A DNA stretch of 64,000 nucleotides from Physcomitrium patens (Eukaryota > Streptophyta > Bryopsida > Funariales > Funariaceae), in assembly GCF_000002425.4 (NCBI RefSeq), contig NC_037253.1, forward strand, positions 6,730,178 through 6,794,177. The letters are read 5' to 3'. The notes below the pieces were generated by a model that ran no database searches, was not told where the DNA came from, and saw only the letters and a list, made by a program, of their open reading frames with translations. The translations under genes were made by a program, and so were the position numbers. How positions within the stretch are numbered: position 1 is the stretch's first letter; every line of letters starts with the position of its first letter. Of this stretch, positions 33,341 through 44,833 are shown piece by piece.

Positions 33341-35653
33341 TTTGTAATGTCAGTGGAGATAGAATGGTGTAGAAATTTGAAACTCATATTCACTAGAGTT
33401 GAATATCTTAATTGAAGCAATATAAATGTCTGTGGCACATATTGTGTCTCGATTGTCTGAGAAAGTGGTAAATCCTAGGAGAGAGAGCGGCCATGTGAAG
33501 GGGAATGATTCGAACAACCTGAGAAGCAGTGTGAGGAGAAACACAGCGTCAGCGTTACTGCATCGTGGCTTGCAATTGAAGTCACCATTCAGCACTACAA
33601 ACAGGTTTAGCCGTCAACCAGCAGTCACCATGACGTCCCGCGGTGATTCGCCAACTGCACGAACAGATGGGCCTCTAGTTTCAACTGGCTATCGTCGCTC
33701 ATTGCAATTTTTAGGTGTTCATTTAGAATATTCTGACTGTGAGTGATCACGTAGAGCATTGGATATGTACAGATGTAAAGCAGCGATAAATACGAAACAA
33801 ATCGGCTCGCTGGAATGGTCGTTGCCTAGAGATTGGCCAAAAAATGATTCGACCAACGCAACCTACGACTCTAGGTTGGTTAGAGCAGAAACCGTTTCCT
33901 GTTCTAGTAGGGAGAGTATTTCGCATTTCGTGCGGAAGTCTGTTGATTCTGATTGACGCGTCTTTCCCAGAAATCATGGAACGAAGTGGTGGGAACGAAG
34001 TGGTGGGAACGAAGTGTTGAGAGAACAAGGAATTTGGACTGGTCGGTGACGTAGCCGTAGGGGATTGTCACCGTTGAACCTGCTCTTGATGAATCATCTT
34101 TGGATAAGGCTATTGCAGGCTGTTGTGCCCGTAGGGATGATTGCATGGAGGGGAAATTCGATGGAACCTAGGAGGAATTAGCAAATTCCATCGTTGTATT
34201 TGCAACATGGCGTGGACTGCCTGAAAAATGTTGTGGAAGAAGTATTCTGGGCGGCGCACGCGAAGAGCGACAGTACGTCCGTGGAACATGTGAAGGTGAA
34301 GTAGCGGTGAAGTAGCAGTGAAGTAGCGGCTGGTAAACTGGTCGAATGCTATTTTTGAATTTTCAGGATTTTAAAACAGAAACAGCCAAGGGCCTGGGTG
34401 ATCATAGGCGCAGCGAATCGGGCAGTCAGAATAAGTGGATTCTGTGCTTGCTTCTCCACGGATCGATTTAAATCTGATGAACCAATCCCACAGAGCAAGA
34501 TGATCGTCGTTCTTAACTCCTGCAAACTTGAATGTAGTAACAGCGTTCCATGAGGAGAACTAGATTACTAAAGCAGCAGCACAGCATCTCTGGCTGCGGA
34601 CATGGAAGTACCAGAGCAGAGGTTGATAGAATGGGAAAATTCATTGCCAGTTACGTTGGACGCACGTACTCAGTATACACGAATACAGCCACCAAAAACA
34701 AAAACAGGTTGAAGACTAAGGCTAGGAAAAGTGGGTGAACGGATCCAGAAAGCATGCAGTTTCTGAAAAACGAAGGCTTCTACTAATTGATAAAATCGAC
34801 ACCATGAATGTACAAGTATAGACGTTTGTACAAAAGCCGGCACTGTTCACTGTTCACTATTTACAATCGTTTCATTCGCACTCCACTGTAGATCCATTCG
34901 GCTAGTAATGGGCTGCAAGTACGGTGTTGAAAGCATCACGGTGTTTGTAAGCGGACAAAGGTGGAACGCATTGTGATCCTGGCAGACTGAAAAGCCCTGT
35001 AATGTGAGAGCCACAATAAATGAAAAAAAGCATTAAGATCAACTGCAAACAGCGTGGAGCACTTGTTTGCAGTAACAGAAATAACAGTAAAAATTAAATA
35101 GTAGGCATAGTCAAGTCTGTACTTGAAACTACCTCGTAGATCCAAGGTTGGTTGAAGGGGGACCAATATACACAAAAATGTCCACACCTCATAATAATGT
35201 AATTTACACCTCTACCACAGTAAAAATGAGAAAACATACGGAACGAAAACACACCAATCCCGTGACAATGATCGACTACGTCCGTCTTCCTATTCCAGCT
35301 CTCTTAAGGGCCGTCAACGTCCGAAGACAAACTCTCTACACTCGTATTGCAATCCTATAGAATCCATGATCCACTGATATCTGTCGTCCACTGATTTCCA
35401 GAGGCGGGGAGTGCGGACCGAGCATCGGCATAATCCCCTTTCGCACAAGAACTCTGTGGGCGTGTGTGTGTGCGCGGGAGGGAGGGAGGGAAAGTTCAAA
35501 GCAAACAGCCACGTCCTCGACCCGAATGCCGAGGCAGTAGTTCCCAGGGTGGATTATCACCTCCCCGTGTTGATGGCTAATTTAAAGGACATCCTCCGTC
35601 TTTTAGAGGATCTCCACCAATTCCACACTGCTAAATATTTCGGCACCATCATA
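33341..35653. other. intergenic, nothing recognised; two minisatellites
   Basis: Composition shifts from AT-rich repeat to mixed sequence near 33,340. A 106-codon plus-strand ORF (33,426-33,746), preceded by TATAAATG, has no recognisable domain. A 14-bp unit (GAACGAAGTGGTGG) repeats about three times at 33,978-34,016. An 11-bp unit (GGTGAAGTAGC) repeats three times at 34,295-34,327. I see no convincing gene. Confidence 0.5.
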
Positions 35654-38098
35654 TCAAGCCCCCATTGCTCCTTGATACATGTAAGCAAGGGTCGCGTAAG
35701 ACTGCTTCTTTTGTATAGGTCTTGAAGGCTGCGGAAAAAGCAACAACCGCAACTAGAATATTAGCACCAAAGATCCGCACCACATCATGATATGAAAAAG
35801 CTCATTCATTAGATCCCTCCAGATAACGTTAAAAAAATACGAATTCCAATAGAAGATGCTAAGTACCTTTTGTGCTCGCTCTTCACTTGTGTCCGCCTTA
35901 TTGCTGTCCCCACTGCCACTATTTGCATCAACACTGGAAGCCTTACTAGAGTTTCCTGTGTTCAATTGTCGGCTTGTCTTCTCCACCATGAGCTGCCTCA
36001 TGATAGCACCCTCCTCAAGTTCCGGATTGTTATGCCAATAGCTACCGAGGAATGTCTTCGCACCGTCGAGGCTGGGGAAATACGGCGGCTCAAAGTAGAT
36101 TTGAGACAGCGCATCTGCAGCAGAAACTTCCGCTTGTGCCGTTGCCTTGTACTCCCCGCTTCCCATAACAGCGATCACTAGCTGCTGGTATGAGAAGTAG
36201 AATTGCCGAACTGCTGCCTCAACCGCCTGAAACGCTTGGAGGAGATGGATTGTGGACGAGTGGTATGCCAAGGGTCGCCGAAACGGCGGGGCCACATGAG
36301 TGCTCATCCCATGCGAATGGAGCAGGTCCATTACTGCCTCTTGAAGCCTTGGACCGCCTTTGGGATCGGCTTCTACTCCAACCACCTTGGGGACCAAAAG
36401 CCGAAGGTCCTTGCAGCCCTTGGTGATTTTTCTTAGCCTCGTGGATCGCAAACAGTAAGCACCTACAGAATTCATAATCCATCAGAACTGAAATTTACGG
36501 CTTATTAAATGCAGAGAAACTCAACTTAACAGTGGTCCGTACGTTTACAACATTGTAACAAGAGCAAGATGACTGTCTCACCTCCACCAATGTGTTTAGT
36601 GCTGATAGCTGCCTCGTCCTGGGATATTGCAAGCTCTTCCTTCAAGCGCATGAAATCGTCTGGATCCATGATTTGGAGCAGGTCCATTGTGGACATAAGA
36701 AGCTTCCACACACGCTCAACAATCCAGCAGTTCTTGGCGGCCAATTCACAGTTACCTTCTTTAACCATTGTTTCCACATTCTGTAGCAAACCAGAAGCCA
36801 CTTCCAACCACGCTTCCATGATTTGATGTACAGTCGAGAGGGTGTGATCCTCAGGATGACCAGGCATGGATTGTCTGCACGCATAAACCTGTTACACAAA
36901 CACTCCATAAGATTCCTTCGTGAAAGTAATAAGCACATTCAATACGTTTTAGTATACTTGAACCACCGTGCACATGGTTGAGACCAAAGACATTGTTGTT
37001 GCAAATGCAATCTCTAAAATATCTCTCGCGAAACCGATGACGGCATTCGTTTCTTCAAATAAGTTGCGGAATGAGGATTCAGAAGTCAAACCCTAATTCC
37101 CAGTAGATGATAAGAGTTGGTTGCAAAATTCTGGTCGTAGAACAACAAAAACTTACGAATGTCCCAGACAGTCACGACTTCAAATTCTAGAGCACGATCA
37201 AATACTATAAAAAAATAGGTCTTAAGTTGATGAGCGCTTCGCCATGAGAGAGACAAGATCTGCAGTAAATTAAATACTATGACGCAAATTCATAGAATCA
37301 TAAACCAGCATGTTCCCAGTCGGATACAATCCCGAGATGTATCAACCTAATTAAGAGGTTTCGGACAAATTTGCCACAAGAAAAGTGAAAAATTTAAGAA
37401 AGTGGCAATGCGCAGAGAAATAGTACCTCAAGAGGTGTGCAAACTTTGTCATACTCCAAAACCGGCTTGCCAGACAGATTGGGCTCCCCAAGGCCCAGAG
37501 TGAATGGTGCGCGTGCCATGTGACCTTCAATAGCAAAATGCAACCTAGTGCTTACATTTTGGGCAGTTCTCCAGGAAGCAAGACGAGGTAACAAACTTTC
37601 TTTGCTGATTCTACTAACAATTGGCCGCGACCCAGACTTGTGCCAAACCACCGACTCGGTTCCTACGTGGCTGCAACTGTTAGATAGCGTCGATGTGGGC
37701 GCCTCATCGTCCCCTTCAACGATGCAGGATAAAATCTCCAGCTGCGAGTTTATGAGTGACTCCAATCTCCGAAGCCATTCGTCGCGATATATGTAAGGCC
37801 GCGTATCGCATAGAACACATGAGATCATGCGGAACACAAGCTCTAAGCTGTGAAGAGCAGGTCTCACTAATCTTTCGTTTTTCCAATTGGGAAACTCCTT
37901 CAACCGCCATAGCCGGGTCAAATCGGGAAGGTGCAGATAAAGCTCATAAGCTTCTACCTGCTGAGGTGACGGTTGCACAAGAGCTTCGATGTCGCAATTC
38001 GCAAGTGACACAGAAACAGGCGTTCCGGGAAACACCGCGCAGTGCACCGGACCCCTAGATCTCAAGCCGCGTGTGTCCATGCATGGGTTATACTCCAT
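35654..38098 (-). CDS. HSPRO: Hs1pro-1 / HSPRO family protein
   Basis: Four exons fit in phase with GT-AG borders: 38098-37427, 36888-36582, 36462-35867 and probably 35728-35654, for about 549 residues. The start is the ATG at 38,098 (MEYNPCMD). The frame is open further upstream but only with non-ATG codons. Family hallmarks in order are AYELYLHLPDLTRLWRLKEFP, CDTRPYIYRDEWLRRLESL, FTLGLGEPNLSGKPVLEYD (exon 1), HPEDHTLSTVHQIMEAWL (exon 2), then GPRLQEAVMDLL, IHLLQAFQAVEAAVRQFYF and EPPYFPSLDGAKTFLGSYW (exon 3). Sugar beet Hs1pro-1 was described as a nematode-resistance protein, and the Arabidopsis HSPRO proteins are stress-induced and interact with a SnRK1 kinase subunit. Arabidopsis HSPRO genes are intronless as I recall, so three introns are notable. 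The last exon (25 codons) is the least certain. A duplicated block lies 265 bp upstream. Confidence 0.88.
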
Positions 38099-38330
38099 GG
38101 TTAAAGATCTGAAGTGATCCGTGCGCAAGTTTCAGGATAGGTTGCGGACTCAAACGCCAAAGTAGCGATGGAGTACACAAGAGACACTCTTAACGGAGAC
38201 GATCCCCAAAACGCGAACATCTCCTGTTAAAAAGTAAACAGAATGCTTCGGTGTGCGCGAGATAATTGTCCCCTTCCAAATATTAACTCCTAGTTTATCC
38301 GGTTCGGACAACGCCCCCGGAGTTTTGTCC

Positions 38331-38373
38331 AAAAGACTCCACCAAAGTTTTCTCTAAAAGACTCCACCAACAG
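38331..38373 (+). repeat. short direct duplication upstream of HSPRO
   Basis: AAAAGACTCCACCAA occurs twice, spaced by about 10 bp, at the edge of the R block. The second copy runs into R itself. Confidence 0.7.
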
Positions 38374-38806
38374 ACCACCCTTCGAATCGTCGATACGCAA
38401 GTTTCAATATGATCCTCAGATATCCTCTACTTCGGGTGCTGTCAAAAGCCAGCGCTGCACCAGGATCCTCTCTTCTTCTTGAATCGCAGTGCACCTGAGG
38501 AAATTTTTAAAAAGATCACAAATTACTTCCTGAGCCTAAGTTATTGCATGAAACATTTACAACACTTCAAAAGACACCAGATGCACAGCCCTGAACCATC
38601 ATCACCGAAGCAAAGACCGAAGCTCCACATGATCCCCTCTCAACACCGAATAGCTTCCACTCAACATATCGTGTCTAAAATCCTTCTAAATGTGAAATGA
38701 TGTTCTTGAGTGTACACAAAACTTTCAGATATCATGAATCTATTGAGAAAGAATTCCTTCTCAAAACATCTCAATAAAAGAGGAATGCTTTGAATAGAAA
38801 CAAAAT

Positions 38807-39062
38807 TTCAGCCACGAGGCATCACAGCCGACTCATCGTTATTGGAAGGAATTAGGTCAACGGTAACGACTATGATATCGCTTCGTCTAATAGCCTCGAG
38901 AAGAAAGGCAAAGAGCTCCTGAAAAGAAGCATAACCTCAACCTCAACCTAATGAAGTTATATTGTGATGCCTTCGTGGCTGAAATTTCGACCCCCTTCCA
39001 ATAATATCTCTTAAGAAACTGAAATTACAGCAGATCAATGCATTCCTTCCAAAGCTCAAAAT
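38807..39062 (+). mobile_element. MITE-like insertion inside R copy 1
   Basis: This segment is missing from copy 2, where CAAAAT is followed directly by CTAAATCTC. CAAAAT flanks it on both sides in copy 1 (38,801-38,806 and 39,057-39,062), like a target duplication or deletion microhomology. Inside, AAATTTCAGCCACGAGGCA (38,803 on) and its near-perfect inverse (38,963-38,987) form inverted repeats of about 24 bp. Because the right arm is not at the segment's edge, it is either a MITE with extra sequence or a deletion in copy 2. Confidence 0.5.
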
Positions 39063-39099
39063 CTAAATCCCTTGTTATTCAAGTATCAACTTCAACGTC

Positions 39100-39154
39100 G
39101 ACAGCGTACTCCCCTACGTACTATTGGAGTAAGTACATACTTCCAAACGCTGTC
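39100..39154 (+). other. nested stem-loop in R copy 1
   Basis: GACAGCG (39,100) pairs with CGCTGTC (39,148) and, inside it, TACTCC (39,107) with GGAGTA (39,126). The same structure is conserved in copy 2 at about 60,790-60,845. Confidence 0.5.
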
Positions 39155-39804
39155 CTTGTAAAACACTTCAATATGATCTGAAACGCTCTACGTGAAAGAC
39201 TCGCTCATGATTCTTGTTCACGCTGCATGAATAACCTCGCAGAATCCACATCGGCATCTAAAACAAATCGAACAACCTCTCTTACCCGCTTTCAATGTCG
39301 AGTAGAACCACTTAGACCACAGAACTGTGGCTGGAAGTTTTCAAAATATGAAACAACGTTCTCAAGTGCACAGATAACTCCTCCCTATCACGGAACTCTA
39401 AACAAGGATCGATTTCGATCCACGTCCTCTGCGGGACTACATCGCGGCAGAGGATATACTCTACACACTCGCTCCCAGGTCGAAGAGGGATTCTGCTCGC
39501 GAGTACCGTCGACGTCATCATGCTACGCAAGCATATCAATCACTACGCAATAAGAAGTCCATACAAAACATGCTTTCCAACTCTACTCATCAGATTGACA
39601 ACATACACTGCCAACACCGAGCCTCCCCAATGCCCAGCGTGAGCGCAACACAAAACAACCTCCACCATAACCTTGGTTTCGATCAACAAAGCTGTGTGCC
39701 AGCAGTCCAGAATCTCGACATCGAAGCTATACCTGACCAGGCCGACTAATCTTGTCGCCGTTTTGCAAACAAACACACAACCACCACCTGCTCTGACTTG
39801 GAGT

Positions 39805-39807
<3 letters not shown>

Positions 39808-39840
<33 letters not shown>
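39808..39840. repeat. (CT)n microsatellite
   Basis: A CT run of about 32 bp at the right edge of R copy 1, shorter and interrupted in copy 2. Arg-Glu-repeat ORFs over it on the minus strand are artefacts. Confidence 0.95.
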
Positions 39841-39842
<2 letters not shown>

Positions 39843-39845
39843 CTC

Positions 39846-40700
39846 CCATGCAGTCGCTCAAATGGACTCGTTTTAACGCTGTATGCGCCCACCTGCTGCG
39901 TCTCAGAATGAAGCAAAAGCACGCCAGCAAGCTTGGGTATATCCAGATCCCTGCCAAGTCCAACTACCCAAACCTCCAAATCCACTGCACTTCCTATGCT
40001 CCTGCCGCGTCTGTCGCTACTTAATTAATCCAATTTTAATCCACCCGAGTTACCCCCTCCGTCTACTGCAAAAAGTCAAATTCCCCATCTGCTTCCTCAT
40101 CTGTTCAACGCAACGCACCGGCCCAAGTTGGCTCTGTTCACTCTGTCTGCCTTGTCACTCGTCTTCGTACAAGCTACACACTAACTCGTCGAACCCCACC
40201 ATCATCGACTACTCCCTTCCCTGCACCTCGCCACATTGGACCCCACAGAAATCCACCGGATTATCGATCAAGTTCGTTACTGCGGAGTGTTCCGTCAGCG
40301 CGCTCCCATCTTCCTGGACTTGCCGATTCGCCGATTCAGGGGTTATCCGATTTCTTTTTATCTTTTTCGAGCCCACCTCCAAATGCGTGTGTGGTGGCAA
40401 GGATTGAGGATTAACATGAGACCTGCCTTTACGTAGACGGCACTCGCGCCTTCTCTTCCGATTCAGCGCCACGCTTGAAAGCGTGGCGCCACCTTAACGG
40501 CAGTGTGAACGGGGTTCTTATTCATATCCCCTCACGTCAGCACCGCAGTTCCCTCTCTTTGGCCGTCGATTTCAAACCCCCCTCGCGACCCCTAAACCTG
40601 GTCGATCTTCCGGGAAAGTACCGCTCTCTTCAGCTCAACAGCCATTTCGCCACTCTCGGCCACTGGGTTTGTCATTAATATCCCCTCTGCCCTCCTCCGT
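39846..40700. other. unassigned GC-richer stretch
   Basis: A 174-codon plus-strand frame (39,883-40,407) is rich in Ser, Pro, Cys and Leu and shows no domain I recognise. It looks like chance openness. The stretch ends at an abrupt drop to AT-rich sequence near 40,690. A perfect hairpin lies at 40,466-40,489. Confidence 0.4.
40466..40489 (+). other. perfect 11-bp inverted repeat
   Basis: GCGCCACGCTT, GA, AAGCGTGGCGC: 11-bp arms with a 2-nt centre, GC-rich, in otherwise unannotated DNA. Confidence 0.75.
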
Positions 40701-43445
40701 GGTAATTCTTCAATAACCTGGGAATTATTTTTATATATAATACTTTCGAGAGCTATCAGATACTTCCCTCGTTTTCCAATGTGATTGAAACTTCCATCAT
40801 TTAAATTTAATACTTAAATATTCTATTTGCTTTGGTTTGTGGGTTGAAAATCATCCATTGTTCTGACTGGCTGAGTTTTTGGTGTGTATCGATGTGAGAA
40901 ATAAAAAAGGGGGGTAACCAGAAATGTGTGGATAAATTGCTTCATGTGAGAACAAAACTCTGGGATTGGAATGGAATGCCTTTTTTCCCACAAAGAGTCT
41001 GCATAAGTAATGAGTTGTACAGCCACTGTGTAGAAAAAGACTTGAAAGACCAAGGTGTTGGTCAACTTTTTGTAGACCAGAATTCTCCTCTACAAAGCCA
41101 ACAACTTCATTCTTTCTTTCACTATGGTGGGTTGGTGTGGGTGGCTAAATATTCACAACCCATGCCAATTAAGTATGATTCAAAACTTTAGGGCTTGAGC
41201 TACAACTTGTTGCATGTATTGAGCAATAAGAAGTAGCAGAAATTTACAAAAATGAATGGATGGATGCAGCTGTTGCTGTCATGTAATATAGACCTACAAC
41301 AGTGCTTGCTATCATCTGTATACATGTATGTAGCAATAAACAAAAAGAGGAAATGAAGTTTCTGGAATGAGTAGTTTCTTGAAACTCAAGCAATGCTAAC
41401 CTATAACATGTGACCCATGTGTTCATCCAACATGCTTTGATTTATTTATTTTTCTCTTTTTTCCACTGTCTGTAAGCAGTTAAATGTCATTTCATTTATT
41501 TATATGTATCTTCTTTCAAGGGATCTGTTACCAAATCCATAACTGTTATGCAATTTTGGAGGAAATCAAGAATTGACGAAGGATATTTGTCTGGAATCAG
41601 GGAAATTGCATTGAAAACTTGGTTAAGGGAGGCAGTTGCTGTTGAGAGCAGTGAATAATGGGGAAAGAGCTTGATAGATGGATTAGATAATTTCCGAATA
41701 CTTTATTTATGAACAGTGTTTCCTTTCATCTGGGATCTCTCTTTGTATGTCTGTACATACACATCTAATGCACATTTACAAATAAATCATTTGTGTATTT
41801 CTAGGAAATAGCATCTAGGCAGGAAAGCAGCAGCTAATACAATGTTGATTGTGGTCATCCACAAAATGTTTATACAGGATAACACATGTTGCCAACACAA
41901 GGCAAATCAGGGATAATTCCGCTTCTGAGTTATTGAACCAAAGAAATTCCATAAAAAAATAAGTATGTTAATGTGTAGGTATAGATGGACACATGTACAC
42001 AGACATTCAATAACCTTTCCAAAGCATTTGCACACAAAGTTTAAAACCCTCAAAGCTTAAACTTTTGTTCAAATCAGCATTTATTAAGGAGTGCACCATC
42101 AACTGTCCAGGTCACATAAACCAACATCCAGTTCACACAAGGGGGTTGGGGATGCCAAGTGGGTAGCATGAGAAATGAGCTGAGTAGGCAGGGGCTTGGA
42201 AACAAAGCGGGGGGGGGGGTGCAGGATGAAAGATTTTGATAAATGGAGGATTTTGTTATTGTTTTTGTTTTAGTTCATCGACCTGCAAAGGAAGTGTGTG
42301 GGTGGGGGGGGGGGGAGGGGGGCTCTAGCACATGGGTCATCTCCCAAAAGTCATGGCACAACAACAATGATGTGCCACCAACTAAGCCTCTCCCTTCTTC
42401 CTCCTTCAGAAAGGTTTTTGAGCCTGTTTCCCTATTCATCACATCCCAAGTCATTCATTCAGTCTGACAGTCAGTCAGTCTCTTCAACTTATCTCCAGCA
42501 ATAACACAACTGTTTCTGGGTTTTTCACTAAAAGGATTAAGTCATCAGTTGTTGAACTTTTTGACCTGCCAAGGCCTGGGGCGACCACTATCCCACACAC
42601 CAAACCCTAGTTTGGTACCACCAATAAGGGATCCTTCTTACACCGTTTCATGGGGTAATGAATTTTATTGAACCCTCCAGTCCAGGCACTGGGCAGCGTT
42701 GTCTACATTCCATGTTTTTATCACCAGTAAAGCAATAAAAATCAATGAAGGAAGAAAGGGAGAAGGATACCAATCCTATGGGGCTTAGCCTCGTGGCAGT
42801 CTTCACTTCCTTTCACCATCTTTTGCTTCTTCTTCTTTTTCGTTTTCTTTTTTGTTTTGTTTTTTGTGCTTTGTTTTTTTGTCTTACTAGTGGTCCCCTT
42901 GGAGGTTGTTGGCTATGATGTTCTGTGCTCTCCACAGGCTTTGATGACTTTCCATTGTATCCATTGGTTGTGGATATTTGTTTCACCCTGTGCTAGGTCT
43001 GCAGCTGCCTACAAAAAGACATAGTGATCCAAAAAGGAGGAAAACAATAAAAGAAAAAGAAAAAGGAAAAGGAATGACACACAAAAAGAGAGACGGAGGT
43101 GTGTGACCCCCTGATAATTGCTCGCCCACATTTCTCATGCAGAGGGAGCTTGTTCCCGCCTTTGGGAACCCACCGTCGCCGAAAACTTCACACATCCATC
43201 CCAAAGCAGTTAGTACCGACGAATGGATGATGATAGGGTTTTTGATCTCTTCTCATCCTGCCCTTCGATTGATACCCGGGTGTGAAGTCTAATTGTGTAA
43301 ATGAGTAGTAGAAGAGCATGGAACCAGGTCAGACCTTCAATGACAAGGAAGGGTTCTACCTCTTGAGCTTCTCCCTCTTGGGTCAACGTCAAAATCTTTA
43401 AAAAAAATAAAAAGAAAATTGTGTTTCCTTTACTTCGATCACTGC

Positions 43446-43491
<46 letters not shown>

Positions 43492-44219
43492 GCTGAAACT
43501 GGAATCCTTTCAAAAATTGCTTAATGAAAATTTTCACAGTTATTTTCAAAACATTGAGAACCTCAAAAATTCTGTTAGATACAACATTTTATTGCAAGTA
43601 AGCTTTGTCAAATTAATTCGTATAAAATTTCACATAACAGTCACAATGTTCATGAATTTCTGTTTCTACAGAAGTGGTTGTATTTTTTTATTTAAATCTA
43701 AAAAGTATATTAATTCGATGACTATTAAAGCTCAAGTTTGAAATTAATTGTGACAAACTTGGCTTTCACACACACATATATATATATATATATATAGATA
43801 TAGATATGAATTCACACGCATACGGACACGCACACATACACCCAGTGGATGTAAAGATAAAATAGGAACGATTATTATTTTGATCACGAAGATTGAACAA
43901 ATAGCTAGAAATTCCTATTGCATTACATATAAAAGAAATTACAAATATATGATGTTGATTTTAAAAGCCGGCGTTTTACATCAATGAAAAAATCAAAGCT
44001 TTATCATGTTGTGGTGTTTCACTTTGCAAGGGAAATACTATTCACTAGTCACTGTGCCAATAAACTTGGATATCTCTCTCTTTCACATCTATGTATTTTA
44101 TGGACACATGCATTAAAGTTGTTAGGTTCTTGAACGGATCTGGAAAATAAATGTATATATATATATTTTTCATCCATAGACACATCGTTGTATGCACAAC
44201 ATTCTACAGGAAGCTTGTT
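40701..44219. other. gene-poor region with simple repeats
   Basis: No gene is recognised. It holds G-runs at about 42,210-42,221 and 42,303-42,322, a compound (TA)n(GA)n at 43,446-43,491 and a (TA)n at about 43,777-43,797. Confidence 0.6.
43446..43491. repeat. compound (TA)n(GA)n microsatellite
   Basis: About 18 bp of TA followed directly by about 28 bp of GA. Confidence 0.95.
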
Positions 44220-44311
44220 GTGATACAAAGCGATGGGGGCGAGAGTATTCCATCGATACGGTGAACATCCCCGTCTCGCTCATTCATACTGTGAATTGGG
44301 CTTGTCTGTAC

Positions 44312-44833
44312 TCAGGAATTCGATCGAGAAGCTTTCACGGGGTTGGTTGATTTGTCTCTGACCTTCGGAGTAATACAAAATCCGACATCAGCAGCAACAG
44401 CCAATTGAGATTCGACATCATTCTGACATGAGCTGTTTGCTTGCTTCTTCTTCTCGTGATGAGGCCCCACTAGAATATCTGCAGTTGCGCGATGTGGTGG
44501 AAGTTTTCCGTCGACACGGAACTGCGGGGTGCTTCCGCCGCAGGTAGCGCACTCATGAGCACTCATGAGCGCGCTGCAGACAATATCAAGCGGATAGACC
44601 AGTCTACGAGGGAGGTGCCGTAGCCGCAACACACGAGCTATCGTATCCGCAGAGGATACGCCGTAAACCAGCCCGCCAAGGCGAACAATATCCAGATCAA
44701 CAGCCGTTCTGTCAGACCCGCCAGCCAGCATTGAAGACGATGCTGGGGCTGTGACGTTGTACTTGTCGCCGTTGGGCCGCATTTCAAAAAAGCGAACACC
44801 CAGCTCACGGAGCGGCGCACTTTTAGTGCTCAC
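44312..44833 (-). CDS. unrecognised ORF in a GC-rich island
   Basis: The minus-strand frame is open for 173 codons, with its first ATG at codon 18 (44,782; MRPNGDKYNV). It encodes an Ala, Arg and Leu-rich protein with GGLVYGVSSADTIARVLRLRH, a CATCGG motif and a Lys/Ser-rich tail. I recognise no family. The surrounding island (about 44,220-45,110) is clearly more GC-rich than the AT-rich DNA either side. It could be the exon of a host gene, a decayed transposon gene or chance openness caused by GC content. Confidence 0.25.
   Translation of the reverse strand: MSTKSAPLRELGVRFFEMRPNGDKYNVTAPASSSMLAGGSDRTAVDLDIVRLGGLVYGVSSADTIARVLRLRHLPRRLVYPLDIVCSALMSAHECATCGGSTPQFRVDGKLPPHRATADILVGPHHEKKKQANSSCQNDVESQLAVAADVGFCITPKVRDKSTNPVKASRSNS

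Larger units (their letters stand above)
38363..39845 (+). repeat. duplicated block R, copy 1
   Basis: It starts TCCACCAACAGACC and is near-identical to 60,310-61,503 in the same orientation. About 640 bp (roughly 39,060-39,700) differ at only a few positions. Copy 1 carries 256 bp (38,807-39,062) and about 31 bp (near 39,740-39,770) that copy 2 lacks. It ends in a CT microsatellite. Its left edge lies 265 bp upstream of the HSPRO start codon. It could be a segmental duplication of promoter sequence or an unclassified non-autonomous repeat. No flanking duplication or terminal repeat defines it. Confidence 0.85.

Noticed and set aside
33426..33746. 106-codon ORF preceded by TATAAATG as a small gene
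   Set aside because: A TATA-like string directly on the ATG cannot act as its promoter, and the peptide shows no recognisable domain.
33260..35650. HSPRO being part of an insertion carried by element C1
   Set aside because: C1 ends cleanly at 33,259 with its LTR and target duplication. HSPRO lies outside it by more than 2 kb.
39673..39985. ORFs with Ser-Leu or Arg-Glu repeats
   Set aside because: Direct translation of the CT microsatellite at 39,808-39,840.
39883..40407. 174-codon plus-strand ORF as a gene
   Set aside because: Residue composition is typical of chance frames in C-rich DNA. There is no domain, no splice support and no conservation I can see.
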